In this document: piece after piece, positions 1 through 7,987 of the stretch | Layout of the letters: each line of letters opens with the position of its first letter | Position numbering within the stretch: the stretch's first letter is position 1 | NCBI RefSeq assembly: GCF_900168205.1 | Contig: NZ_FUZE01000017.1 | Coordinates: 1-64,000 of the forward strand | Direction: 5' to 3' | Length of the DNA stretch: 64,000 bases | From: Chryseobacterium balustinum | GTDB taxonomy: Bacteria > Bacteroidota > Bacteroidia > Flavobacteriales > Weeksellaceae | Made by a program: the position numbers and the translations under genes | The notes under the pieces: generated by a model | What the model was told of the DNA's origin: nothing | Seen by the model: the letters and a program-made list of their open reading frames with translations, nothing else | Databases searched by the model: none

Positions 1-170
1 CTATGAGTTTTACTCGGAGTGTATCTTAGTTTACTTAAACACTTTTCTCTTCTTACATAAATATATTATTTTTCCTAGTATAAATCTAAAGGAGTGTTTT
101 TCGTAGCGCAGCGCAGAAAAATGTATCGAGAACAAGTGAACCGAAGCACAAATTTTGTCCTCTCATCAAA

Positions 171-214
171 AACTTCTCGATATGATTTTTTGCAAAAATC
201 TACTCGAAGTGACG
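171..214. repeat. Dispersed imperfect palindrome, copy 1
   Basis: A 44-bp element that reads, on the minus strand, CGTCACTTCGAGTAG, a T-rich/A-rich inner stem, then TATCGAGAAGTT. A second copy lies at 44151-44192 with the same outer arms and a different inner stem. Bases 1-170 contain looser fragments of the same theme (GGAGTGTTTTTCG at 92-104 and TATCGAGAAC at 124-133). I see no gene in 1-312. Confidence 0.7.
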
Positions 215-243
215 ACGTACGATTGGCTTTGTAAAACATAAAA

Positions 244-270
244 AATCCCTTTCAAAAACTGAAAGGGATT
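244..270 (-). terminator. Rho-independent terminator of alaS
   Basis: Perfect 11-bp stem (AATCCCTTTCA / TGAAAGGGATT) with a 5-nt loop. On the minus strand it is followed by a T run. It sits about 43 bp past the alaS stop codon. Confidence 0.85.
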
Positions 271-312
271 ATTTGTATAGAAACCGCAAAAACGGTAATA
301 TTTATTAGTAGT

Positions 313-2916
313 TTAAATATTCAAAGCCTTTTGATAAGCATTTTCCAAACCATCAAGATTTTTTCCTCCGGCTGTAGCGAAACCTGGGTTTCCACCACCA
401 CCACCTTGGATTTCTTTAGCTAATTCTTTAATAAGTGCTCCAGCCTGATAAATTCCTGCTAAGTCATCAGAAACGCCAACGGTAATCATTGGTTTTCCGT
501 CTGCGTCGGACAAAATAATCGTTATAGAAGTTGGGATTTCTTTCTTTAACTGGAAGACGATATCTTTTACAGAACCTGCGTCCAGAGAAGTTTTCTTCAC
601 TAAAAGTAATTTATCGCCTTTTTGCTCATAAGCACCTTTCCAGTCGCCGATCTCGCCTTTTGCTTTTTCTTTCTTGAAAGCTTCTACTTCAGATTTCAAT
701 GATGCATTTTCTTCGATTAATTTCTCGATAGAACGTACGACATCTTTAGATTTCAGCAATTGAGAAAGCTCTGTAATTTGCTTTTCTAAACCTTTGAAAT
801 ATTCCTCAGATTTATCTCCTGAAATTGCTTCAATCCTTCTGATTCCCGCAGCTGCAGAACTTTCAGAATTGATTTTGAAATGACCGATTTCGCTGGTGTT
901 TTTCACGTGAGTTCCACCGCAAAGTTCTTTCGAACTTCCAAACTGAATCATTCTCACACTGTCGCCATATTTTTCACCGAATAAAGCCATTGCACCTTTG
1001 TCAATCGCTTCCTGAATCGGGATATTTCTGAATTCCTGAAGAGCAATATTTTCTTTGATCTTAGCATTGACTTTTTCTTCGATCAAAGCCAATTCCTCAT
1101 CTGTCATTTTATTGAAATGCGAGAAATCGAAACGGAGATAATCCGGACCAACGTAAGAACCTTTTTGTTCAACGTGAGTTCCCAAAACTTCTCTCAAAGC
1201 TTCGTGTAGCAAGTGTGTTGCAGAGTGATTCGCCTGAGAATTTTTTCTTTCGTTGGCATTCACTTTAGCATAGAAAACAGCACCTGCATCTTTCGGAAGT
1301 CCATTGATTAAAGAAATAATCAATCCGTTTTCCTTTTTAGTTTCAAGAACTTCGAAACTTTCAGTTGCATTTTCAAGAACGCCTTTATCACCGATTTGTC
1401 CACCACCTTCCGGATAGAAAGGGGAGTTGCTTAGGACAACCTGATAAAATTCACCGTCTTTATTTTCTACTTTTCTGTATCTTGTAATGTAGGTTTCAGC
1501 TTCAATTTGGTCGTAACCAACGAAGTTTTCTTCTCTTTCTTCCAAAGTTACCCAGTCGTAAACTTTCTGAGCTGAGTCTGCTTTTGAACGTTGCTTTTGT
1601 TCGCTTAATGCCAATTCAAAACCTTCTTCATCAATCGTTAACCCTTTTTCTTCAGCGATAATTCTTGTTAAATCATCCGGGAAACCATAAGTATCGTATA
1701 ATTCGAAAACTTCCTGAGTTGGTAACACTTTTTTACCTTCCGAAATCGTTTGCTGAATTAATTTTTCAACTCGGATTAATCCTGTTTCAATCGTTCTTAA
1801 GAAAGATTCTTCTTCACTTTTAATCACTTCTGAAACCAATTTTCCTTGTTTCTCCAATTCAGGGAAGAATGTTCCCATTTGTTCCTGAAGAACAGCAACC
1901 AATTTGTAAAGGAAAGCTTCTTTCATATCCAGGAATCGGTAAGAATAAGAAATTCCTCTTCTTAAAATTCTTCTGATGACGTAACCTGCACCTCCGTTTG
2001 ATGGCAATTGTCCGTCTGCAATCGCAAACGAAACCGCTCTGATGTGGTCAACCACAACACGGATGGCAATATCTTTTTCGTCTTCTAAAATTCCTGTGTA
2101 TTTTTTGCCTGAAAGTTCTTCCACTTTAGCAATCAAAGGAGTGAAAACATCAGTGTCATAATTGGAAGATTTCCCTTGAAGCGCCATACAAAGACGTTCA
2201 AAGCCCATTCCCGTATCAACGTGTTGAGCAGGTAATTTTTCCAGAGAACCGTCAGCTTTTCTATTGAATTCCATGAATACAAGATTCCAAACTTCTACCA
2301 CTTGAGGATGGTCGTTGTTCACCAATTCAAGGCCAGAAACTTTAGCTTTTTCTTCAGGAGTTCTTAGGTCAATATGAATTTCAGAACAAGGTCCACAAGG
2401 TCCGCTTGCACCCATTTCCCAGAAGTTATCTTTTTTGTTTCCGTTGATAATTCGGTCTTCAGAAATTACAGATTTCCAGTAATCATAAGCCTCCTGGTCT
2501 CTGTCGAGATTCTCAGAAGCATCTCCTTCAAAAATTGTTACGTACAGATTCTCTTTCGGAATTCCGTAAACTTCAGTCAGCAATTCCCAGGCAAAAGCAA
2601 TAGCATCTTTTTTGAAATAATCGCCAAAAGACCAGTTCCCCAACATTTCAAACATCGTGTGGTGATATGTATCACGACCAACATCATCCAAATCATTATG
2701 CTTCCCGGAAACTCTCAAACACTTTTGTGTGTCGGCAATTCTTGGTGCAGTCGGCGTTTTGTAGCCTAAGAAAAAATCTTTGAACTGCGTCATTCCAGAG
2801 TTGGAAAACATTAAAGTAGGGTCATCTTTCAGCACAATCGGTGCAGAAGGAACGATAAGGTGGTCTTTGCTTTTAAAATAATCTAAAAATTTCTGACGGA
2901 TCTCTTGTGATGTCAT
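313..2916 (-). CDS. alaS: Alanyl-tRNA synthetase
   Basis: Charges tRNA-Ala with alanine in the cytoplasm. At 867 residues it has the full family length: class II catalytic core at the N-terminus, then the editing domain with the zinc-ligand motif HSATH near residue 563 and CGGTH near residue 665, and a glycine-rich C-terminal DHHA1-type domain (IQGGGGGNPGFATAGG) at the end. The start ATG at 2916 gives the expected N-terminus MTSQEIRQKFLDYF. It is monocistronic on the minus strand with its own promoter box and terminator. Identification is firm. Confidence 0.97.
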   Translation of the reverse strand: MTSQEIRQKFLDYFKSKDHLIVPSAPIVLKDDPTLMFSNSGMTQFKDFFLGYKTPTAPRIADTQKCLRVSGKHNDLDDVGRDTYHHTMFEMLGNWSFGDYFKKDAIAFAWELLTEVYGIPKENLYVTIFEGDASENLDRDQEAYDYWKSVISEDRIINGNKKDNFWEMGASGPCGPCSEIHIDLRTPEEKAKVSGLELVNNDHPQVVEVWNLVFMEFNRKADGSLEKLPAQHVDTGMGFERLCMALQGKSSNYDTDVFTPLIAKVEELSGKKYTGILEDEKDIAIRVVVDHIRAVSFAIADGQLPSNGGAGYVIRRILRRGISYSYRFLDMKEAFLYKLVAVLQEQMGTFFPELEKQGKLVSEVIKSEEESFLRTIETGLIRVEKLIQQTISEGKKVLPTQEVFELYDTYGFPDDLTRIIAEEKGLTIDEEGFELALSEQKQRSKADSAQKVYDWVTLEEREENFVGYDQIEAETYITRYRKVENKDGEFYQVVLSNSPFYPEGGGQIGDKGVLENATESFEVLETKKENGLIISLINGLPKDAGAVFYAKVNANERKNSQANHSATHLLHEALREVLGTHVEQKGSYVGPDYLRFDFSHFNKMTDEELALIEEKVNAKIKENIALQEFRNIPIQEAIDKGAMALFGEKYGDSVRMIQFGSSKELCGGTHVKNTSEIGHFKINSESSAAAGIRRIEAISGDKSEEYFKGLEKQITELSQLLKSKDVVRSIEKLIEENASLKSEVEAFKKEKAKGEIGDWKGAYEQKGDKLLLVKKTSLDAGSVKDIVFQLKKEIPTSITIILSDADGKPMITVGVSDDLAGIYQAGALIKELAKEIQGGGGGNPGFATAGGKNLDGLENAYQKALNI

Positions 2917-2958
2917 AATTATATATTGCTTTGCTTTTTACAAATTTTTGATAAGATG

Positions 2959-2966
2959 CAAATTTA
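2959..2966 (-). promoter_or_regulatory. Bacteroidota -7 box for alaS
   Basis: Minus-strand TAAATTTG matches the TAnnTTTG consensus about 43 bp upstream of the alaS ATG. No clear -33 box was seen. Confidence 0.5.
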
Positions 2967-3087
2967 AGATTTTCAATCGATTTTATGTCACAAAATGTCA
3001 TAATTACTAAGTAAAATATTGCTTATTAGACAATAACATTTAGATGCTATTTAGATTATATCAAAAAGACATTTTATTTTTTTATGC

Positions 3088-3194
3088 GAAGCTTTTCCCG
3101 CTTTCACTACTCGCTTTTTTGAGAGTTTCAGCATCTGCATTGCCACCGCTAAAACTCTCAAAAAGAGCTCAAACAGGTCGTTCAATCGGGGCTA
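3088..3194. repeat. Dispersed repeat, 'CCCGCTTTC...CAATCGGGGCTA' type, copy 1
   Basis: Begins GAAGCTTTTCCCGCTTTC and ends CAATCGGGGCTA. The same two ends bracket 7639-7714, where the middle differs. The middle here carries its own inverted repeat (TTTTTGAGAGTTT and AAACTCTCAAAAA). Non-coding in all frames; looks like a mosaic dispersed element of flavobacterial genomes. Confidence 0.65.
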
Positions 3195-3296
3195 TTGACA
3201 ACGCTTTGTCATAAATAAAACCTAACGGGTTTCAAAAACCTGTTTGGTTTGCAGGCATTTTCAAAACAATAATAATTTGAAAAGGATTTATAAATA

Positions 3297-3429
3297 TCAA
3301 TAGCATCGGGCTTTAGCCCGTTTAAAAAAGAATAATCAAATTGGCTTTAGCCAAAACTTTAGTATCAATTTCGGCTAAAGCCAATTTGCTGTTAATTTTC
3401 GTCATCGGGCTAAAACCCGATGCTATTGA
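3297..3429. repeat. Nested palindromic repeat
   Basis: Outer arms TCAATAGCATCGGG (3297-3310) and CCCGATGCTATTGA (3416-3429) enclose small hairpins (CGGGCTTTAGCCCG) and inner arms AAATTGGCTTTAGCC (3338-3352) and GGCTAAAGCCAATTT (3373-3387). The whole 133 bp can fold into one long cruciform or RNA hairpin. It occupies the gap between alaS and the sigma factor gene together with the preceding repeat; no gene is seen in 2917-3609. Confidence 0.75.
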
Positions 3430-3609
3430 AAAACACAATATTCTAAATTTTAAATAGCTACAATTCATAACAATCAAATTTAGGTTTCCAAATTTTTAAA
3501 AAAAATATTTAATTAAATCTAATAGGTTTATATAATTCAACCAAAAACTTTGCACTTCTGCGTTTAACTTATTACCTTCGTCAATATCTGAAAAGATACA
3601 ATCAAAAAA

Positions 3610-4164
3610 ATGACGAAAAACGAAGCTTTAAAAAACTGGATAGAACAATATTCTGAATCCTTGCTGAGAAGAGCAGTTTTTCTGCTTTCGGATACCATTG
3701 AAGCGGAAGATATTGTTCAGGAAGTTTTCATTGCTGCTTTTTCGTCCTACGATTCTTTTGAAGGAAAAAGCACGCCTAAGACCTGGCTCAACACGATTCT
3801 CAACAATAAAGTCGCTGATTTTTATCGTAAAAAATACAAATCGGAACCACAGATTAAACTCGACCATTTCTTTGACGAAACAGGCTCCTGGAAAAATGAC
3901 ACGGTTTTAAATGATTGGAATGTTTCTAACCCGGAAGCTGAACTTCTAGACAATCAGGATTTTAATAAAAGTTTAGAAGATTGCATCGAAGATTTACCTT
4001 CCCGATGGAAGATCCCGATGAAAATGTATTACCTCGAAGAAAAAAAAGCACCTGAAGTGAGTCAGGAATTGGATATCTCTACGACTAATCTTTGGAAGAT
4101 TTTACAACGCACCAGAATGCAGTTGCGGGAATGTCTGGAAATTAATTGGTTTTCAAAATCATAA
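3610..4164 (+). CDS. ECF RNA polymerase sigma factor
   Basis: A 184-residue sigma-70 family factor of the extracytoplasmic-function type. Region 2 is seen near residues 20-75 (AEDIVQEVFIAAF, then KTWLNTILNNKVADFYRK) and region 4 near 125-175 (LPSRWKIPMKMYYLEE, ISTTNLWKILQRTRMQLRE). The next gene, starting 11 bp after the stop, encodes a zinc-type anti-sigma protein, so the pair should form a sensing switch. The DUF417 and MsrAB genes downstream suggest that oxidised methionine or reactive chlorine is the signal, which is inference from context. Confidence 0.92.
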   Translation: MTKNEALKNWIEQYSESLLRRAVFLLSDTIEAEDIVQEVFIAAFSSYDSFEGKSTPKTWLNTILNNKVADFYRKKYKSEPQIKLDHFFDETGSWKNDTVLNDWNVSNPEAELLDNQDFNKSLEDCIEDLPSRWKIPMKMYYLEEKKAPEVSQELDISTTNLWKILQRTRMQLRECLEINWFSKS

Positions 4165-4175
4165 GGAATAAAAAA

Positions 4176-4448
4176 ATGTTAAAAAAAATAATTCATCTTT
4201 TCTTTTTATCATGCAGTAAAGCAACTTTACTGATGGAAAAACGCAATGCAAAGAATATTTCGCCAAAAGAAAACTGGCAGCTCTCTGTGCATGTAATGAT
4301 TTGCAAGTGGTGCAAAGCGTATGAAGAAAAACTGAAAATTTTAGATTCTATTTTAAAAAAGAAATGGTTCGGGGAAGAAAAAAACGATTTGAATGATACA
4401 GATATTCAGGAATTTAAAGATAAAGTATTTAGAAAATTAGATTTTTAA
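4176..4448 (+). CDS. Small zinc-finger anti-sigma factor
   Basis: Ninety residues when started at the ATG at 4176; an upstream in-frame start at 4146 would overlap the sigma gene and adds only ten unconvincing residues. The motif HVMICKWC fits the HxxxCxxC zinc site of anti-sigma domains, and an upstream SCSKATLLMEK segment carries a further cysteine. There is no membrane anchor, so it would be a soluble anti-sigma that binds the ECF factor encoded just upstream. Redox release through the cysteines is plausible but not shown. Confidence 0.75.
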   Translation: MLKKIIHLFFLSCSKATLLMEKRNAKNISPKENWQLSVHVMICKWCKAYEEKLKILDSILKKKWFGEEKNDLNDTDIQEFKDKVFRKLDF

Positions 4449-4526
4449 GAAAAAAACCTGTCAGGATTGTGTACTCGTTGCGACTATAGTTTTGAAAATA
4501 ATAAATTAATTCAAAATCTAAGAACA

Positions 4527-4979
4527 ATGCAACAGACATCGCAACACAAAGGTTTACCAACGTACAAAATCGGTTATTACATTTCGCTTTTCGGGGCAGC
4601 AATTATTTTACTTTGGATTGGGGCTTTCAAATTCACACCTACCGAAGCAGTAGCCATAAAACCTTTAGTAGAAAACCATTTTCTCACGTTTTTCGTATAT
4701 GATATTATGAGCGCCCAAGCGGTTTCTAATATAATCGGAGTGATAGAAATTATCATTGCCTTGTTATTGATCTTTAGCGTGAAATTTGCATCTCTTAAAA
4801 AGTTTGCAGGTATCGGAATGGTGGTTACTTTTTTGGTGACACTGAGTTATCTCTTTACAACACCGAATGTTTGGCATATTGTTGACGGCGTTCCGGTTAC
4901 AGATTTTTTCATTCTTAAAGATCTGATGCTTTTAGGATTTGGTTTAATGCTTTTAAATGGAAAAAATGAACATACATAA
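4527..4979 (+). CDS. DUF417 family inner-membrane protein (RclC/YkgB-like)
   Basis: About 150 residues with four predicted membrane helices. Start chosen at ATG 4527 (MQQTSQHKGLPTY), because the longer frame from 4467 begins in unconserved sequence. The helical segments with LLWIGAFKFTPTEA and the end FFILKDLMLLGFGL are typical of DUF417. Escherichia coli RclC, a family member, is part of the reactive-chlorine response. It lies between the sigma/anti-sigma pair and a methionine sulfoxide reductase with close spacing, supporting a shared envelope oxidative-stress role. The biochemical function of the family is unclear. Confidence 0.85.
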   Translation: MQQTSQHKGLPTYKIGYYISLFGAAIILLWIGAFKFTPTEAVAIKPLVENHFLTFFVYDIMSAQAVSNIIGVIEIIIALLLIFSVKFASLKKFAGIGMVVTFLVTLSYLFTTPNVWHIVDGVPVTDFFILKDLMLLGFGLMLLNGKNEHT

Positions 4980-4989
4980 TAAAACAAAA

Positions 4990-6078
4990 ATGAAAAATAT
5001 ATTCACATTTCTCGGAATGGTTCTGGGAATTGCAGTCTTTGCGACAAGTTGCGGAGATGCAAAACAACAATCTTCATCAATTAAAAAAGAGAATGAGACC
5101 ATTATGAATGCTAAAAATGTAAAAGAAGTTTATTTTGCAGGCGGATGTTTTTGGGGAACGGAACATTTTTTTCAACAAATCAGAGGAGTGGTAGGAACTG
5201 AAGTTGGATATGCCAACGGAAATAAGAAAAATCCTACTTATGAAGAAGTTGTAAGTCATACAACAGGTTTTGCCGAAACCGTGAAAGTAAAATACGATCC
5301 GGAGCAGGTTGACCTTAAACTTTTGATTGACTTATATTTTAAAACGATAGATCCTACGAGTTTAAACAAGCAGGGAAATGACAGAGGTGATCAGTACAGA
5401 ACAGGAATTTATTCTACAGACAAAGAAACTGAAGCCATTATTAAAGAGGAAGTTCAGAAACTTTCGAAAAATTATAACAAACTTGTGGTTGTAGAAACAA
5501 TTCCTTTGAAAAACTTCTACAGTGCTGAAACTTATCATCAGGATTATTTAGATAAAAATCCGGGAGGTTATTGTCATATCGAGCCAGGATTATTTGAAAT
5601 GGCAAAAAATGCAAATCCGCTTCCAAAAGCTAAATATCAAAAACAGGATAAAGAAGTTTTAAAGAAAAAGCTAACTGCAGAACAATATAAAGTAACGCAG
5701 GAAAATGCTACGGAAAGACCTTACTCTAATGAATACGACAAAGAATTCCGTGAAGGAATTTATGTAGATATTACCACAGGAGAACCATTATTTATCTCAA
5801 CTGATAAATTTGAATCAGGTTGTGGATGGCCAAGTTTCTCGAAACCTATTTCTAAAAATGTTATCGACGAAAAAACCGATAATTCAATTGGAATGGCAAG
5901 AACTGAGGTGAGAAGTAAAACCGGAGATGCTCATTTGGGACACGTTTTTGATGACGGACCAAAAGACAAAGGCGGTTTGAGATATTGTATTAATTCTGCA
6001 TCATTGAAGTTTGTTCCAAAAGCAGAAATGAAAGAAAAAGGATACGGAGAATATATTTCTCTTCTTAATAAAAAGTAA
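4990..6078 (+). CDS. msrAB: Lipoprotein MsrA-MsrB fusion (peptide methionine sulfoxide reductase)
   Basis: Repairs both S- and R-methionine sulfoxide in proteins. About 362 residues: lipoprotein signal ending in the lipobox FATSC (cysteine 21), MsrA domain with GGCFWG (catalytic Cys 53), then MsrB with SGCGWPSF, DAHLGHVFDDGP and RYCIN. The MsrB zinc cysteines are absent (YVDITTGEPLF where zinc forms have two Cys), like the zinc-free MsrB of Neisseria PilB. The lipid anchor places it in the envelope, facing the periplasm. ATG 4990 is used because it opens the signal peptide; an upstream in-frame ATG overlaps the DUF417 gene. Confidence 0.93.
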   Translation: MKNIFTFLGMVLGIAVFATSCGDAKQQSSSIKKENETIMNAKNVKEVYFAGGCFWGTEHFFQQIRGVVGTEVGYANGNKKNPTYEEVVSHTTGFAETVKVKYDPEQVDLKLLIDLYFKTIDPTSLNKQGNDRGDQYRTGIYSTDKETEAIIKEEVQKLSKNYNKLVVVETIPLKNFYSAETYHQDYLDKNPGGYCHIEPGLFEMAKNANPLPKAKYQKQDKEVLKKKLTAEQYKVTQENATERPYSNEYDKEFREGIYVDITTGEPLFISTDKFESGCGWPSFSKPISKNVIDEKTDNSIGMARTEVRSKTGDAHLGHVFDDGPKDKGGLRYCINSASLKFVPKAEMKEKGYGEYISLLNKK

Positions 6079-6101
6079 AAAATATTTCAGGAATAGTAAT
6101 G

Positions 6102-6125
6102 ATGGTCGGAAGAAATTCCGATCAT
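6102..6125 (+). terminator. Terminator of the sigma/DUF417/msrAB operon
   Basis: Stem ATGGTCGGAA / TTCCGATCAT with a GAAA loop and one G-U pair, followed by TTTTTT. It lies 24 bp after the msrAB stop. Confidence 0.8.
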
Positions 6126-6152
6126 TTTTTATGTTATTCTGTTTCAAATCGA

Positions 6153-6509
6153 CTAGTTTAAAAACTCAGAAGTATTGATTCTTACACAATATTCACTACC
6201 CAAATACAGCGGATTACCATGTTTCTCAGACCAAAAACCATCCAGTAAATTTTCGCTAAGACAACTATAAACGGCAACTCCTTTATAGATTTTATCATCT
6301 TCACCTTGGTAATTAAAATTGATAACTAAAATATCATTTTTAAAAAATCCAGTTCCATTTTGCTTGTGGTCGCCAATCATCCATTCTGCAATAATGCGTT
6401 GATTTTCATCCAAAGCTAAAGTTAATATTCCATGATAAGAAATACCTTCATCTGTTTCCTGATTGCTTCCCTGAACAGAATAGTTGCCTACTAAATCCTC
6501 TATTGTCAT
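6153..6509 (-). CDS. Hypothetical protein
   Basis: 118 residues, no signal peptide and no membrane segment. I do not recognise the family. The alternating hydrophobic pattern (GNYSVQG, GILTLAL, IIAEWMIGDH, ILVINFNYQ, GVAVYSCL) suggests an all-beta fold, perhaps a small lipocalin-like barrel, but this is only a guess. It stands alone on the minus strand and converges with the msrAB operon. Codon use resembles that of the flanking genes, so it looks like a normal resident gene. Confidence 0.7.
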   Translation of the reverse strand: MTIEDLVGNYSVQGSNQETDEGISYHGILTLALDENQRIIAEWMIGDHKQNGTGFFKNDILVINFNYQGEDDKIYKGVAVYSCLSENLLDGFWSEKHGNPLYLGSEYCVRINTSEFLN

Positions 6510-6607
6510 TGATCTACTTTTAAGGACAACAAATGTAGAAACTTTTTATCTTGTTAAGATCAGAAGGTAAACTGTTTGATATTTATTTTTGTTTTAGATT
6601 TGCCATT

Positions 6608-6883
6608 ATGTTGTATGTATTTTTGATAATGAATCTCATCGCTTTCACCGTTTTCGGTTTGGATAAATGGAAGGCAACCCATCACAAAAGAAGATTCTCA
6701 GAGTTTTCTTTGCTGATCCTGACGTTTTTGGGAGGAACGGTTGGTGCTATTTTAGCCATAATGATTTTCAGACATAAAGTGTCAAAAAAAAGTTTTCTGT
6801 GGAAATTTGGAATTATTATTTTAATACAGATTTTTATTATTTTATTTTTTAAATTTAAAATATTGAATATTAAAATGTGTTGA
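6608..6883 (+). CDS. DUF1294 family membrane protein
   Basis: Ninety-one residues from ATG 6608 (MLYVFLIMNLIAFTVFG); the longer open frame starting at 6551 has an unconserved front. The pattern FGLDKWKATHHKRRFSE, LTFLGGTVGAILAIMIFRHKV and SFLWKFG is the DUF1294 signature: a small protein with three membrane helices, a DK motif after the first and a HK motif after the second. Function unknown in the family. Monocistronic, on the plus strand. Confidence 0.85.
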   Translation: MLYVFLIMNLIAFTVFGLDKWKATHHKRRFSEFSLLILTFLGGTVGAILAIMIFRHKVSKKSFLWKFGIIILIQIFIILFFKFKILNIKMC

Positions 6884-6971
6884 TACTTTAACATTTTTTA
6901 AATACCACATCACCCTTTCACGGCATTATATTTTCTTGGTCATTAGTATATAACACCAAAAATAAAATATT

Positions 6972-7520
6972 ATGTCAAAGAAAATTGCAATTTTAGCAAC
7001 GCATGGATTTGAAGAAAGCGAATTAAAATCTCCAAAAGAACATTTGGAACAACAGGGTTGGACGGCTCATATCGTCAGTCCAAAGTCAGGAACCATCAAA
7101 GCTTGGGCAGAAAAAGACTGGGGTAAGGAATACAATGTAGATAAGACTTTAGATGAAGTTTCCGCCTCAGAATATGATGCATTGGTACTTCCGGGCGGAG
7201 TTATCAATCCGGATCAGCTAAGAACAAATGAAAAAGCTTTGTCTTTCGTTCAGGATTTTTTCAAACAACATAAACCAGTTGCTGCCATCTGTCACGGTCC
7301 ACAAATTCTGATCAACGCAGGTGCTGTTGAAGGCAGAAATTTAACTTCGGTCAATTCCATCAGTATTGATCTTAAAAATGCAGGAGCAGTTTGGGAAGAC
7401 AGTGAAGTGGTTGTAGACAATGGTCTGGTTACAAGTCGTACGCCGGAAGATCTTCCGGCTTTTAATGCTAAAATGGTTGAGGAAATTAATGAAGGGAAGC
7501 ATGAAGATCAGAATCTTTAA
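6972..7520 (+). CDS. DJ-1/PfpI family protein (type 1 glutamine amidotransferase-like)
   Basis: 182 residues. The nucleophile elbow AAICHGPQ places the reactive Cys at 107 and His at 108, and the acidic partner is in HGFEESEL near residues 11-18. These match YhbO/PfpI-type proteins of the DJ-1 superfamily, reported as stress proteins with proposed protease, chaperone or deglycase activity. Cytoplasmic, with no signal peptide. Monocistronic. Family assignment is firm, activity is not. Confidence 0.92.
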   Translation: MSKKIAILATHGFEESELKSPKEHLEQQGWTAHIVSPKSGTIKAWAEKDWGKEYNVDKTLDEVSASEYDALVLPGGVINPDQLRTNEKALSFVQDFFKQHKPVAAICHGPQILINAGAVEGRNLTSVNSISIDLKNAGAVWEDSEVVVDNGLVTSRTPEDLPAFNAKMVEEINEGKHEDQNL

Positions 7521-7638
7521 TTAATTTGTCCATTAGACTCCTTACAGTCGTCGAACCAATTCGTTAGGTTTTAGTTTGATGCAAAACGAATCAAAAAATC
7601 AAGACTCGAAGTATTAGCTAAAATTTAAATTAATATTA

Positions 7639-7714
7639 GAAGCTTTTTCCCGCTTTCCACTATATCTTTTGTTCCGCTTTGCTGCACAAAAGGATGTCGT
7701 TACAATCGGGGCTA
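7639..7714. repeat. Dispersed repeat, 'CCCGCTTTC...CAATCGGGGCTA' type, copy 2
   Basis: Starts GAAGCTTTTTCCCGCTTTC and ends CAATCGGGGCTA, matching both ends of 3088-3194. The centre has the inverted pair ATCTTTTGTTCCGC / GCACAAAAGGAT. The gap 7521-7987 holds this repeat and a terminator; a 61-codon open frame at 7679-7864 runs through it and is not taken as a gene. Confidence 0.65.
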
Positions 7715-7938
7715 AAATTTTCGTTGTTCTTTAAAATGTTTTTAAAATATCCAAGAGGACAACAAATACGAAATGGAAAACTGAAAACGGAAAGCTTTGT
7801 ACGAATGATTATGATCGTGATGAGTTTCAATGCAGCGAGTATAAAGTCACAAAAACTACTTTAACGTATACTGTTTTGAATTCAGAAATTATTTACACTC
7901 GTAAATAATAGATTCAGCGAGATAAATTTTAAAAATAA

Positions 7939-7964
7939 AAATGCCCGAAAAAATTCGGGCATTT
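7939..7964 (-). terminator. Terminator of the GH3 gene
   Basis: Perfect 11-bp stem AAATGCCCGAA / TTCGGGCATTT. On the minus strand it runs into TTTTATTTTT, 24 bp after the beta-glucosidase stop. Confidence 0.85.
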
Positions 7965-7987
7965 GTTTTAGAAATATATAAGTAAGA

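Noticed and set aside
2374..2769. 131-codon frame opposite alaS
   Set aside because: It is a shadow of the alaS coding frame; alaS is certain, and this frame has no family resemblance.
7679..7864. 61-codon open frame between the DJ-1 and GH3 genes
   Set aside because: It starts within a dispersed repeat, has no family pattern and no promoter or ribosome-binding features.
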